The notes under the pieces were generated by a model. The model had not been told where the DNA came from. It saw only the letters and a list, made by a program, of their open reading frames with translations, and ran no database searches. Both the position numbers and the translations under genes were made by a program. Source: Streptomyces sp. NBC_00273 (lineage in GTDB: Bacteria > Actinomycetota > Actinomycetes > Streptomycetales > Streptomycetaceae). From it: a stretch of 64,000 nt of DNA. Positions within the stretch are counted from its first letter, which is position 1, and each line of letters opens with the position of its first letter. Positions 41,822 through 51,346 of the stretch are shown piece after piece. The stretch is taken from assembly GCF_036178145.1 (NCBI RefSeq), contig NZ_CP108067.1, positions 5,766,001 through 5,830,000 of the forward strand. Reading direction: 5' to 3'.

Positions 41822-43018
41822 GTGCCCAGTCAACCTCGGGCGGCACAGCCCACGACCGTCCTCCACCTCGTACAACCCGTCGACGGCGGTGTGGCCAGGG
41901 TCGTCACCGACCTCGTCCGCGCGCAGACCGCCGAAGGCCTGCGCGCCGTCGTCGGGTGTCCGCCCGGCGGCACGCTCGGCGACGCCGCCCGGGCCGCCGG
42001 GGCCGAAGTGCTCACCTGGCGCGCCGGGCGGGCCCCCGGGCCCGGACTGCCCGCCGAGATCATCGGAGCCCGGCAGGTCCTCCACCGGGTACGGCCCCAC
42101 CTCCTGCACGCCCACAGCGCCAAGGCCGGCCTGGCCGGCCGGCTCGCCGCGCGCGGGAGCCTGCCCACCGTCTTCCAACCCCACGCCTGGTCCTTCGACG
42201 CGGTCGGCGGGGCCACCGGCGCGCTCGCGCTGCGCTGGGAGCGGTACGGGGCCCGTTGGGCCGACCGGGTGCTCTGCGTCAGCGACGCCGAACGCCGCGC
42301 GGGCGAGACCGAAGGGATCACCGCCCGCTGGTCGGTGATCCGCAACGGCGTGGACCTGGACCACTTCCGTCCCGGCGGACCGGACCCCGACCGCGACAGG
42401 GCCCTGGCCCGCGCCGAACTGCCGCTGCCCGCCGGCTTCCCGGGCGACGGGCCGCTCGTCGTGTGCGTGGGCCGCATCTGCCCCCAGAAGGGGCAGGACA
42501 TCCTGCTGCGGGCCTGGCCGGAGCTGCTCGCCACCGTCCCCGGAGCCCGCCTCGCCCTCGTCGGGGACGGCCCCGACGTCGAACGGCTGCGCCACATCGC
42601 CGCGCCGTCCGGCACCAGCGTGCACTTCGCGGGCGCCGCCGCCGACATCCGACCGTGGCTTCGGGCCGCCGATCTCGTTGTACTGCCGTCGCGGTGGGAA
42701 GGGATGGCGCTCGCCCCGCTCGAAGCCATGGCCTGTGGCCGCCCGGTCCTGGTCTCCGACGTCAGCGGTGCCAGGGAGAGCCTGCCGCCGGGCCAGGGAC
42801 GCCTGTGCCTGGTGCCGCCGGAGGACCCGACGGCCCTGGCCGAGGCCCTGGGCCGGCTGCTCGCCGAGCCGCGGCTGCTCGCCGAACTCGGGGAGCAGGC
42901 CCGGCAGCACGCCCGGACCGACTTCGACGTGCGGCGGACCACGGACGCGGTCACCGGCCTGTACCACGAACTGCTGGGCAGGCCCCGGCCCTTGAACCAG
43001 GAGCGCATCAGCCGATGA
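41822..43018 (+). CDS. GT4-type glycosyltransferase
   Basis: The product is 398 residues. The GT-B fold is marked by VDGGVARVV near the N-terminus, the nucleotide-sugar part (GRICPQKGQDILLRAW) and the ExxxxxxLEAMACG motif (WEGMALAPLEAMACGRPV). It transfers a sugar to a lipid-linked repeat unit inside the cell. GTG 41822 has TAGGAG about 10 bases upstream. Its stop overlaps the next start (ATGA). Confidence 0.9.
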   Translation: MPSQPRAAQPTTVLHLVQPVDGGVARVVTDLVRAQTAEGLRAVVGCPPGGTLGDAARAAGAEVLTWRAGRAPGPGLPAEIIGARQVLHRVRPHLLHAHSAKAGLAGRLAARGSLPTVFQPHAWSFDAVGGATGALALRWERYGARWADRVLCVSDAERRAGETEGITARWSVIRNGVDLDHFRPGGPDPDRDRALARAELPLPAGFPGDGPLVVCVGRICPQKGQDILLRAWPELLATVPGARLALVGDGPDVERLRHIAAPSGTSVHFAGAAADIRPWLRAADLVVLPSRWEGMALAPLEAMACGRPVLVSDVSGARESLPPGQGRLCLVPPEDPTALAEALGRLLAEPRLLAELGEQARQHARTDFDVRRTTDAVTGLYHELLGRPRPLNQERISR

Positions 43019-44541
43019 CGATGGACAGCGCACCCGCCCGGCACACCGGGCAGAGCGGCACGGGGCCCGCCGGCGGAGGCGCCTTCGCGCCCGTGCACCC
43101 CGCGGCGGCCCGCCGTTCAGCGACCGGCATCCACCCCCCGCGCGGGCCCAGGACCGACCAGGCCCGCTCCGCCCTACGCCCCCGGAGCGTCCGCCGTCGC
43201 GGCCGAGCGCTCCCGCTGCTCACCGTCGACGTGCTGGCCGCCGTACTCACCGCGACGACCCTGCCCGCGGCGGTGCCCGTCCTGTCCGCGGCCCCCGTCC
43301 TGCTCGCCGCGCTGCACGCGCAGGCCGGGCTCTACCGACCGCGGCTCGCCCCCTCCGCCCTCCTCGAACTGCCCGTGCTGGCCGGACGCTCCGCCGTCCT
43401 GTGGTGCTCGGTCGCCGCCGTCACGGCCGCCGCCGACCCGTCCCGGGCCATGGGCTGGAGCGCACTGCTCACCGCCGTCTGCCTGCAGGTCGTACTCGCG
43501 TGTGCGGGCCGCGGCCTCGTCAACGAGCTCCAGCGCCGCTCGGCCGTACGCCGCCCCGTCTCCGCCCTCGTCGTCGGACCCAGCGCCGGGGCGAGCGCGG
43601 TGGCCGCCGCCCTGCACGGCCGCCCCGAATTCGGGCTGCGCCCGGTCGGACTCGCCGATCCCGTCGTGGGCTACGCACCCGCCGAGGGCGACGGCGGCGC
43701 CCTGCCGCTGCTCGCCACCCACGAGGACATCCGGCGCGCGGTCATCCAGAACTCGGTCGGGCACGCGGTGTTCACCCGCCCCCCGGAGGCCGACGAGCGC
43801 ACCGCCTCCCTGGTCCGGCTCTTCCACGACCACGGCTGCCGGCTGTGGCTCGCCGACCCGGCCGGCACCGCCAAGGTCACCGGCATGCGGGTGCCGCACC
43901 CCACCGACCAGCTCTGGGGGTACGCCGTGCAGCCGCTGCTGCCGCGCCCGGCCCGGCCGCTCGAACGCTGGGCCAAGCGGGGCATCGACACCGTGCTCGC
44001 CCTGATCGCACTGCTCGCCGCCGCGCCCGTGATGGGGGCGTGCGCGCTGGCCGTACGCCTCTGGGACGGGCCGGGGGTGATCTTCCGGCAGGAACGGGTC
44101 GGCCTGTACGGGCGGCCCTTCACCCTGCTGAAGTTCCGCACCCTGCGCGCCGACGCGCACGAGGCCGCCACCCGTTGGACGGTGGCGGGCGACCGCGGGA
44201 TGAGCCCGGTCGGGTCCTTCCTGCGCAAGTCCTCGCTGGACGAGCTGCCGCAGTTGTGGAACGTCGTACGCGGTGACATGGCCCTGGTCGGTCCCCGACC
44301 CGAACGGCCCTTCTTCGTGGCCAAGTTCTCCACCGTCCACCCGGGCTACGAGGCCCGGCACCGGATGCCCGTCGGCATCACCGGCCTCGCCCAGATCAAC
44401 GGCCTGCGCGGGGACACCTCCATCGAGGACCGGGCCCGCTTCGACAACCACTACATCGACACCTGGTCGCTGTGGCAGGACCTGTGGATCCTCGCCCGCA
44501 CCGCGGCCTCCTTCTTCCGCTTCCGGCTGGGGGGCAGCTGA
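43015..44541 (+). CDS. Polyprenyl-phosphate glycosyl-1-phosphate transferase (WbaP/PglC type)
   Basis: This membrane enzyme starts repeat-unit synthesis by linking a sugar phosphate to undecaprenyl phosphate. The product is 508 residues with membrane helices and a middle regulatory part, then the catalytic C-terminal half: a helix (about 327-345), KFRTLR, SFLRKSSLDELPQLWNV, GDMALVGPRPE and GITGLAQINGLRG. These are the family core. The next gene begins at the base of its stop codon (TGATG). Confidence 0.92.
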   Translation: MTMDSAPARHTGQSGTGPAGGGAFAPVHPAAARRSATGIHPPRGPRTDQARSALRPRSVRRRGRALPLLTVDVLAAVLTATTLPAAVPVLSAAPVLLAALHAQAGLYRPRLAPSALLELPVLAGRSAVLWCSVAAVTAAADPSRAMGWSALLTAVCLQVVLACAGRGLVNELQRRSAVRRPVSALVVGPSAGASAVAAALHGRPEFGLRPVGLADPVVGYAPAEGDGGALPLLATHEDIRRAVIQNSVGHAVFTRPPEADERTASLVRLFHDHGCRLWLADPAGTAKVTGMRVPHPTDQLWGYAVQPLLPRPARPLERWAKRGIDTVLALIALLAAAPVMGACALAVRLWDGPGVIFRQERVGLYGRPFTLLKFRTLRADAHEAATRWTVAGDRGMSPVGSFLRKSSLDELPQLWNVVRGDMALVGPRPERPFFVAKFSTVHPGYEARHRMPVGITGLAQINGLRGDTSIEDRARFDNHYIDTWSLWQDLWILARTAASFFRFRLGGS

Positions 44542-45935
44542 TGAGTCTCGCCGTACCGGGCCGGCTGGTCCGGCCGGACGTGCCGGGTCTGCTGCGCCGG
44601 CACTGGCCGCTGTTGCCGCTCGCCGCGACCGTGCTGTTCCTGCTCGCCCCGCTCCCGGCGGGGGACGCCACCGCCTCCGGGAAGGTCGGCCCGGCCGACG
44701 CCGCCTCGCTGCTGCTGGTCCTCGTCTGCGCGGTGCAGGCGCTGCGCGGCCGGGTGCGGGAGCTTCCGCCGCTGGGTGTGCTCGTGCTCGGGGCGCCCGC
44801 CGTGGGCCTGGCGGTCGCCACGATGACCGCGGGGGATCCGTACGCCGCCCTGCCGGGCTTCGTGCGTTACCTGCAGGTCTTCGTCCTGGTCCCGGCGGCC
44901 GTGGTGCTCCTGGTGCAGGGCGCCGCGGAGTTCCGGCTGGCCGCCGGGTGCTTCGTGGTCCTGGCGCTGGCGCAGGGCGCGGTGGGGGTCGTGCAGTACG
45001 CCACCCACACCGGGGCCTCGTACCAGGGCGAGGACGTCCGGGCCGTCGGCACCTTCGGCCCCGGTGACGTCATGGGCATGGCCACCGTCGTGGCGTACGG
45101 GCTGATCGTGGCGACCGCCGCCGGGCTCGCTGCGGGGCTGCCGCGGCGGCTGCGGCGGATCGCGGGCGGTTGCGCGCTGGCGCTGGTGCTCCCGCTGGTG
45201 CTGTCCTTCAGCCGGGGCGCGTGGATCGCCACCGCCGGCGCGGCGGTGCTGGTGATGGCGCTGGCCGGGATCCGGCGGGCCCTGAAGGTGGTCGCCGCGC
45301 TCGCTGCCGCCGGGGTGGTCCTGGTCGGCGGGTTCGGGGTCGGCTCGGAGATGGTCGCCGAACGGTTGACCTCCATCACCCAGGTGTCCAGCGCCCCCGA
45401 CCAGTCGGTGACCGACCGCTACACGATGTGGGCCGCCGCCGAGTCGATGTGGCGCGAGCGGCCGGCGGTGGGGGTGGGGCTCAAGGGATTCCCGGCCAAC
45501 CGGGACGGGCACGCCTCGCTGGGCCTGTCCTCCGGCAGCGACACTGCGGGCGCCGGTCAGGCGTACCTGCGCCAGCCGCTGCTCTCCCCGCACAACATGT
45601 ACCTGCTGATCCTGAGCGAGCAGGGCCTGATCGGGCTGATCGCACTCGTGGGCGGCTGGGCGGCCCTGCTGGTCGCGGGGCTGCGCCGGCTCGGCTCCGG
45701 CGCGGGCGGGGGCGCGAGGGCGCGGGACTGCGGGCTGATCGCGATCGGGCTGTTCGTGTGGCAGCTGACCGACTTCCTCTACGCGGACATCGGCGGGCCG
45801 TCCACGGTGCTGACCGGAGTGATCATCGGCCTGGCGGCCTGGTGGGCGCTGCCCTCCCGGGGGTCGGCGGATTCCGAGGCGCCCGGCGGTGCGGGTTCAC
45901 GGGGTAGGGCCCCCGGGGTTGCGGCCCGCCCGTGA
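44541..45935 (+). CDS. O-antigen ligase/polymerase-like membrane protein
   Basis: The product is 464 residues with about ten helices. The long extracellular loop contains SFSRGAWIATAG and the later PHNMYLLILSEQGLIGL motif, a signature of Wzy_C/WaaL proteins, which polymerise or attach glycan repeat units. Its start overlaps the previous stop by one base, and its own stop overlaps the next start (GTGA). It probably polymerises the repeat unit flipped by the MurJ-like protein. Confidence 0.85.
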   Translation: MSLAVPGRLVRPDVPGLLRRHWPLLPLAATVLFLLAPLPAGDATASGKVGPADAASLLLVLVCAVQALRGRVRELPPLGVLVLGAPAVGLAVATMTAGDPYAALPGFVRYLQVFVLVPAAVVLLVQGAAEFRLAAGCFVVLALAQGAVGVVQYATHTGASYQGEDVRAVGTFGPGDVMGMATVVAYGLIVATAAGLAAGLPRRLRRIAGGCALALVLPLVLSFSRGAWIATAGAAVLVMALAGIRRALKVVAALAAAGVVLVGGFGVGSEMVAERLTSITQVSSAPDQSVTDRYTMWAAAESMWRERPAVGVGLKGFPANRDGHASLGLSSGSDTAGAGQAYLRQPLLSPHNMYLLILSEQGLIGLIALVGGWAALLVAGLRRLGSGAGGGARARDCGLIAIGLFVWQLTDFLYADIGGPSTVLTGVIIGLAAWWALPSRGSADSEAPGGAGSRGRAPGVAARP

Positions 45936-48421
45936 CGGACACCACGCCTTGGCGGCCCGCCTCCGGCTCCCCGGCCGGGGCGGGCCACGCCCGTGTCCCG
46001 GCGGATCCCGGGTTCGCCCGGCGCTCCCGGAACGTGCCCCTGCCCGTGCGGCCCGCCGCCGCAGGGGCTGATCCGGTCGGCCCTGCCGGTGGGGACGGGT
46101 ACTCGCGCCGTGCGCCCGGTCCGGCGGACCCCGGATACCCGAGGAACAGGCCGGTAGCTGGGCGGCCCGCCGGGGATCCGGGATTCGTCGCCGCGTCGGC
46201 GGCCCCGGGGTTCGTCGCCGGAGGGCTCCCGGGGGGCAATCCGAGTACGCGCAGGGCCGTGTTCGGCTCCGCCGGATACCCGGGCGGGGCCTCGGGCCGA
46301 CACAGTGTGCGGGTGGCCGCGAGCGGCTTCGGCGAAACCCCCGAGGCCAGGGCGGGCCAGGCCGGCCGCGCGGTCGTGCTTTCCCCCACCCCCGGCGGCA
46401 GCCAGACGGCGTCCGCCGGGGGCCGGCTGCGCCAGCCCCGGCCCGCGGGCGGGCCCTCCGCCGCCCCCGGCGGGAGCCAAGCCACGGGCGAGCCCGGCGC
46501 CAGCGTCCCCGCCGGGAAGGGTCGGCCGCGCCGGTCCCGCCGTGCGGGCGGGCTCTCCAGTGCTCCGGACGCGAGCCAGGCGCCCGGGTCCGCCACTCCC
46601 GGCGCCACCCCGGGCGGGAGCCGAGCCGAGGGTGAGCCCTTCGTTCCGGCTGTCCCCGCCGGGAGGGGTCGGCCGCGCCAGGCCCGCCGGGCGGGCAAGT
46701 CGTCCGCCACCCCCGGCGGGAGCCAGGCGTCCGAGTCCGTCACCCCCAGTGGGAGCGGACCCGGCGGGGGCCAGGCGTCCGAGTCCGTCACCCCGAGTGA
46801 GAACGGCGGCGGCGGGGGCCAGCCGCTCGGGCGGTTCCTGGCCAAGGCCGCCGCCGTCACCGCCGGACTGACCGCCGCCGGGGCGGTGTTCGGGCTGGTG
46901 CGCGACCAGACCATCGCGCACCTCTTCGGGGCCGGGCACGACAGCGACGCCTTCCTGATCGCCTGGACCGTGCCCGAGATGGCCTCGACGCTGCTCATCG
47001 AGGACGCCATGGCGCTGCTGATGGTGCCCGCCTTCAGTCACGCCCTGGCCCGGCGGGCCGCCGGCCGGTCCGCGCTCACCCGCAGGGAGGCCCGCGCGCA
47101 GGACCCCGTACGGCTCCTGGTGCGGGCGACCCTGCCGCGGCTCGTCGCGCTCCTGGCCGCCGTCGCCTCCGTGCTCGTCGTGGCCGCGCCCGCCGTCGTC
47201 GCCGTGCTCGCCCCCGGCCTGCCCGACCCCGCACTGGCCGTCGAGTGCACCCGGCTCACCGCGCTGACCGTACTCTCCTTCGGCATCGCCGGATACTTCA
47301 GCGCCGCGCTGCGCGCCCACAGGTCCTTCCTGTCGCCGGCCGCGATCTACGTCTCGTACAACGTCGGCATCATCGGCACGATGGTGGCCCTGCACACCCT
47401 GTGGGGCGTCCGGGCCGCCGCCGCGGGCGTCGCGGTCGGCGGGTTCCTGATGGTGCTCGTGCAACTGCCCGCCTTCGTCCGGAACGTGGGCTTCGGCCCG
47501 CCCCGCGCGAAGAAGGCCGCCCCGCGCAGCCAGCGCGACCGGGACCGCCCCACCCTCATCGCCTTCGGGGTCATCGCCCCCGTCATCTTCTTCGCCGTCT
47601 TCCGGCAGTCGCAGGTGCTCGTCGAGAGGTTCCTGGCCGCCTCGCTCCCGCCCGGGGCGATCTCCCACCTCAACTACGCGCAGAAGGTCGCGCAGATGCC
47701 GATGGTGCTCTCGCTGATGATCTGCACGGTCACCTTCCCCGTCGTCGCCCAGGCCATGGCCGGGGGCGAGCGGGAGAAGGCCCGGCGGCGGGTGGAGCAG
47801 GACCTCGCGCTGGCCTCGCTGGCCGTCCTGATGGGCACCGCACTCGTCATCGGCTACGCGCCCCAGATCATCCAGGTCCTCTTCGAACGCGGCGCCTTCA
47901 CCCACGCGGACACCCTCGCCACCGCCTCCGTCATGCGGGTCTACGGACTCGGACTCCTCGGCCACTGCCTCGTCGGCGCACTGTCCCGGCCCTTCTTCTC
48001 GACCGCCCGGCCCACTTGGTTCCCGGCGTTCGCGATGGGTGCCGGACTGCTCGTCAACATCGTGGCCGGAGCCTTCGCCGTCCGCTGGTGGGGCACCTAC
48101 GGCATCGCCGCCGCCAACGCCGCCGGCATCTCCACCACCGCCGTCCTGCTGCTCACCGGCCTCGGCTCCCGGATCATCGCCATCCAGGTCCGCCGGGTCG
48201 CCGTCAGCATCAGCCGGCTCGGCGTCGCCGCCGTCGCCGCGGCCGCCACCGGCTGGATCGCCGGCCCGAAGATCCCCGACCCGATGCTCAGCGCCGCCCT
48301 CGGCTGCCTGCTGGTCCCGGCCATGTTCGGAGCCACCGGCATGGCCATACGCGCCCTCGAAGTCACCGCCCTGCCCGGTCAGATCTCCCAGCTCACCCAG
48401 AGGTTCCGCAATGTCCGCTGA
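45932..48421 (+). CDS. MurJ/MviN-family flippase with long low-complexity N-terminus
   Basis: The product is 829 residues. From about 300 onward it is a MurJ/Wzx-type lipid flippase: LVRDQTIAHLFGAGHDSDAFLIAW, then about 14 helices with DFSVEY-like and LNYAQKVAQMP motifs. The first about 295 residues are Pro/Gly/Ala/Arg-rich with repeated PGGSQAS units. It probably moves the lipid-linked repeat unit across the membrane for the ligase. The GTG overlaps the previous stop (GTGA), which supports the long reading, but the extension could also be partly out-of-frame. Confidence 0.82.
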   Translation: MTDTTPWRPASGSPAGAGHARVPADPGFARRSRNVPLPVRPAAAGADPVGPAGGDGYSRRAPGPADPGYPRNRPVAGRPAGDPGFVAASAAPGFVAGGLPGGNPSTRRAVFGSAGYPGGASGRHSVRVAASGFGETPEARAGQAGRAVVLSPTPGGSQTASAGGRLRQPRPAGGPSAAPGGSQATGEPGASVPAGKGRPRRSRRAGGLSSAPDASQAPGSATPGATPGGSRAEGEPFVPAVPAGRGRPRQARRAGKSSATPGGSQASESVTPSGSGPGGGQASESVTPSENGGGGGQPLGRFLAKAAAVTAGLTAAGAVFGLVRDQTIAHLFGAGHDSDAFLIAWTVPEMASTLLIEDAMALLMVPAFSHALARRAAGRSALTRREARAQDPVRLLVRATLPRLVALLAAVASVLVVAAPAVVAVLAPGLPDPALAVECTRLTALTVLSFGIAGYFSAALRAHRSFLSPAAIYVSYNVGIIGTMVALHTLWGVRAAAAGVAVGGFLMVLVQLPAFVRNVGFGPPRAKKAAPRSQRDRDRPTLIAFGVIAPVIFFAVFRQSQVLVERFLAASLPPGAISHLNYAQKVAQMPMVLSLMICTVTFPVVAQAMAGGEREKARRRVEQDLALASLAVLMGTALVIGYAPQIIQVLFERGAFTHADTLATASVMRVYGLGLLGHCLVGALSRPFFSTARPTWFPAFAMGAGLLVNIVAGAFAVRWWGTYGIAAANAAGISTTAVLLLTGLGSRIIAIQVRRVAVSISRLGVAAVAAAATGWIAGPKIPDPMLSAALGCLLVPAMFGATGMAIRALEVTALPGQISQLTQRFRNVR

Positions 48422-49187
48422 CACCGACACGGCCCCCACCGCCGTGGTGGTCCCCACCCGCCGGACCGCTTCGCCGTGGGTCCTGATGTACCACTCGGTC
48501 GCCGAGTTCACCGACCCCTCGGAGGACCCGTACGGAATCACCGTCACCCCGCTCGCCCTGGAGGCCCAGCTGCTGTGGCTGCGCTCCCGCGGCCTGCGCG
48601 GGGTGTCCGTCGGCGAACTGCTGCGGGCCCGCGCGGCCGGCCGCGGAGCCGGGCTGGTCGGGCTGACCTTCGACGACGGGTACACCGACTTCCTGACCCA
48701 TGCGCTCCCGCTGCTGAGCCGCTACGACTGCACCTCCACCCTCTTCGTGCTGCCCGGGCGGCTCGGCGTGGACAACGTGTGGGACCCGTTGGGCCCGCGC
48801 AAGTCCCTGCTCACCGCCGAGGGCATCCGCGAAGTGGCCGACGCCGGACAGGAGATCGGCTCGCACGGCCTGCTCCACCAGGACCTCCCCGCGACCGCGG
48901 ACGACGTGCTCCAGCAGGAGCTGCGGGGCAGCCGCGACCTGTTGCGCGAGCTGACCGGCACCCTGCCCGAGGGGTTCTGCTACCCGTACGGGCACCTCGA
49001 CGCCCGGGTCGTCGACGCCACCCGGGCCGCCGGTTACGGCTACGCCTGCGCCATCGACCCCGGCCGGCTCGCCGGCCCGCACGCACTGCCGCGCACGCAC
49101 GTCAGCCAGGCCGACGGCGGCGCCCGGCTGCGGATCAAGCAGCTCCGCCACCAGGTGCGCGAGCTGCGGCGCGGGGTGCAGCGATGA
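48411..49187 (+). CDS. Polysaccharide deacetylase (CE4)
   Basis: The product is 258 residues. The NodB motif TFDDGYTDF carries catalytic Asp88 and metal Asp89, and SHGLLH supplies metal-binding His152 and His156; FCYPYGH is the third motif. It probably removes acetyl groups from GlcNAc-type sugars in the polymer. There is no clear signal peptide, so it may act on a lipid-linked precursor. The start lies inside the flippase gene (11-base overlap). Confidence 0.9.
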   Translation: MSADTDTAPTAVVVPTRRTASPWVLMYHSVAEFTDPSEDPYGITVTPLALEAQLLWLRSRGLRGVSVGELLRARAAGRGAGLVGLTFDDGYTDFLTHALPLLSRYDCTSTLFVLPGRLGVDNVWDPLGPRKSLLTAEGIREVADAGQEIGSHGLLHQDLPATADDVLQQELRGSRDLLRELTGTLPEGFCYPYGHLDARVVDATRAAGYGYACAIDPGRLAGPHALPRTHVSQADGGARLRIKQLRHQVRELRRGVQR

Positions 49188-50455
49188 AGACGCTCCAGTC
49201 GGTCAAGGCGCTGCACATCATCACCGGGCTCGGCGTCGGCGGAGCCGAACAGCAACTGCGGCTGCTGCTGCGCCACATGCCGATGCAGTGCGACGTGCTG
49301 ACGCTGACCAACCCCGGGCCGGTGGCCGAGGGGCTGCGCGCCGACGGGGTCCGGGTCGTCCACCTGGGCATGCGGGGCAACCGGGACCTGGGGGCGCTGC
49401 CCCGACTGGTGCGGTTCATCCGGCGCGGCCGGTACGACCTCGTGCACACGCACCTGTACCGGGCCTGCGTCTACGGGCGCCTCGCGGCCCGGCTCGCGGG
49501 CACCGGAGCGACCGTGGCCACCGAACACTCCCTCGGTGACGGCGAGATCGAGGGCAGGCCGCTCTCGGGCGGGGTGCGCACGCTGTACCTGGCCAGTGAA
49601 CGCCTGGGTGCGGCCACCGTGGCCGTCTCCGACACCGTGGCCGCCCGGCTGGAGGGTTGGGGGGTGCCGGCCGCGCGGGTACACGTCGTACCGAACGGGA
49701 TCGAGGCCGTCCGCTTCCGCTTCGACGAGGGCGTCCGGCGGGCCACCCGGGCCCGCACCGGGCTGCCCGACCGGGCCTTCGTGGTCGGCGGGGTCGGCCG
49801 GCTCGTTCCCGGCAAGCGGTTCGACGTCCTGGTGCGGGCCGTTGCCGCGCTGCCGGGGGCGCACCTGCTGCTGGCCGGGGACGGGCCGGAGCGGGCGGGG
49901 CTGCGCCGGCTGGCCGCCGAGCTCGGCGCGCAGAGCCGGATCCACCTGCTGGGGGAGCGGGATCCGCTGGGCGACAGCGCGGACGGCCGCACTCCGGGCA
50001 TTCCGGCCCTGCTGGCCGCCATGGACGTCTTCGTCTCCCCGTCGCGGGAAGAGGCCTTCGGGCTCGCCGTCGTGGAGGCCCTGGCCGCCGGACTCCCCGT
50101 CCTGCACGTGACCTGCCCGGCCATCGACGACCTGCCGGCCGCGCAGGCCCCCGGGGCCCGGCGCATCGGCACCGGCACGGAGGAACTCGTCGCGGCGCTG
50201 CGGGGCCACATGGAGGCGGGCGCGCGCCGGCTGCCCCCGCCGCCGGTGGTCCGCCGCTACGACATCGCCCGCAGCGCGCGGCAGCTGCTGGACGTGTACG
50301 ACCTCGCCCTCTCGGCCGCGCCGGGCGCCGCCGGGACGGCCCGGGGCCGCGCCGCCGCCGACCCGGCGCCCGGCGCAGTCGGCGGCGCAGCCGTCGTCGG
50401 GGCCCGGCGCGAGCCGGTCGGGCCCGGACCGGCGGAGCCGACCGGCACCGGCTGA
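49184..50455 (+). CDS. GT4-type glycosyltransferase
   Basis: The product is 423 residues. GLGVGGAEQQLRLLL at the N-terminus and the GRLVPGKRFDVLVRA and SPSREEAFGLAVVEALAAG motifs are typical of GT4 enzymes. The last about 40 residues are a Pro/Ala/Arg-rich tail. The ATG overlaps the deacetylase stop (ATGA). It probably adds a later sugar to the repeat unit. Confidence 0.9.
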   Translation: MKTLQSVKALHIITGLGVGGAEQQLRLLLRHMPMQCDVLTLTNPGPVAEGLRADGVRVVHLGMRGNRDLGALPRLVRFIRRGRYDLVHTHLYRACVYGRLAARLAGTGATVATEHSLGDGEIEGRPLSGGVRTLYLASERLGAATVAVSDTVAARLEGWGVPAARVHVVPNGIEAVRFRFDEGVRRATRARTGLPDRAFVVGGVGRLVPGKRFDVLVRAVAALPGAHLLLAGDGPERAGLRRLAAELGAQSRIHLLGERDPLGDSADGRTPGIPALLAAMDVFVSPSREEAFGLAVVEALAAGLPVLHVTCPAIDDLPAAQAPGARRIGTGTEELVAALRGHMEAGARRLPPPPVVRRYDIARSARQLLDVYDLALSAAPGAAGTARGRAAADPAPGAVGGAAVVGARREPVGPGPAEPTGTG

Positions 50456-50527
50456 TCCCTCCCCTGCCCGAAGGGGTCCTGGCGGGCCCCGAAAGAACTC
50501 CCCTCCACCCAGGAAGCGAGCACGTCC

Positions 50528-51346
50528 ATGGCCGACACGCCCGAGAAGAACCCCGAGAAGAAGACCGAGAAGAAGTCCGAGAAGAACCCCGAGAAGCAGA
50601 CCGGGGGCAGGTCCGAGCGGAAGGCGGACCACCGCTCCGAGCGCAGGCCGCGCCGCCGGAAGCCGTCGGCGGCGCTGTGGTGGCCGCTGCCCGCCTGCGC
50701 CCTGCTGGGGCTGGCCGCGGGCGGGGCGTACGGGGTGCTCAAGGCCCCCGAGTACGCCGCCACCAGCTATGTCGTCGCCGTACCCGACGACGCCACCGAG
50801 CCGGCCACCGCCCTCGGCTTCGCGCAGGCCTACGCCCGCATCGCGACCAGCACTTCCACCCTCGCCTACGCCCAGCCGCGGGCCGGCGTCAGCGCGGCGA
50901 AGCTGCGTGCCCAGGTACGGGCCGAGACCTCCCCCGAGTCCCCGATGATCGCCGTCACGGGTACCTCCAAGAGCCCCGCCCAGGCCGCCGACATCGCGAA
51001 CGCGGTTGCCGACGCCCTGTCCCTGAGCAGCAATCAGGCCGCCAAGAACACCGGTGTCCAGCTGCTCCTCTTCAACCAGGCGGTCGCCCCGACCGAGCCC
51101 GCCTCCCCGTCCGCCGCCATCAGCGGCGCCGTCGGGACGTGCGCCGGCGGTCTGCTGGGCGGGCTGTGGCTGCTGGCCCGGCCGGGCCGCGCGCGGCGTT
51201 CCGAGGACAGCGCGACCGGGTCCGCGGCCGAGTCCCCGGGCGGGTCCCGGGTGGAGACGGCCGCCCAGTCCCCGGTCGAGGAGTACGCCTCGCTGCCCGC
51301 GCAGGGTGAGCCGGTCTCGGCCAAGGAGAAGGAGTCCGTTCGATGA
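50528..51346 (+). CDS. Wzz/YveK-like chain-length protein, no kinase domain
   Basis: The product is 272 residues. A Lys/Glu repeat tail (EKNPEKKTEKKSEKNPEK, about 5-23) and an Arg-rich segment precede a first helix (about 50-68), an extracellular part with LRAQVRAETSPESPMIAVTGT and ADIANAVADAL, and a second helix (about 193-218). This is the architecture of polysaccharide co-polymerases that set chain length. There is no Tyr-kinase part. The start of the next gene overlaps its stop (ATGA). Confidence 0.78.
   Translation: MADTPEKNPEKKTEKKSEKNPEKQTGGRSERKADHRSERRPRRRKPSAALWWPLPACALLGLAAGGAYGVLKAPEYAATSYVVAVPDDATEPATALGFAQAYARIATSTSTLAYAQPRAGVSAAKLRAQVRAETSPESPMIAVTGTSKSPAQAADIANAVADALSLSSNQAAKNTGVQLLLFNQAVAPTEPASPSAAISGAVGTCAGGLLGGLWLLARPGRARRSEDSATGSAAESPGGSRVETAAQSPVEEYASLPAQGEPVSAKEKESVR

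Noticed and set aside
45779..48685. Open frame of 968 codons on the minus strand
   Set aside because: It is antisense to the flippase and rich in Gly/Arg/Asp; it has no motif, ribosome site or partner.
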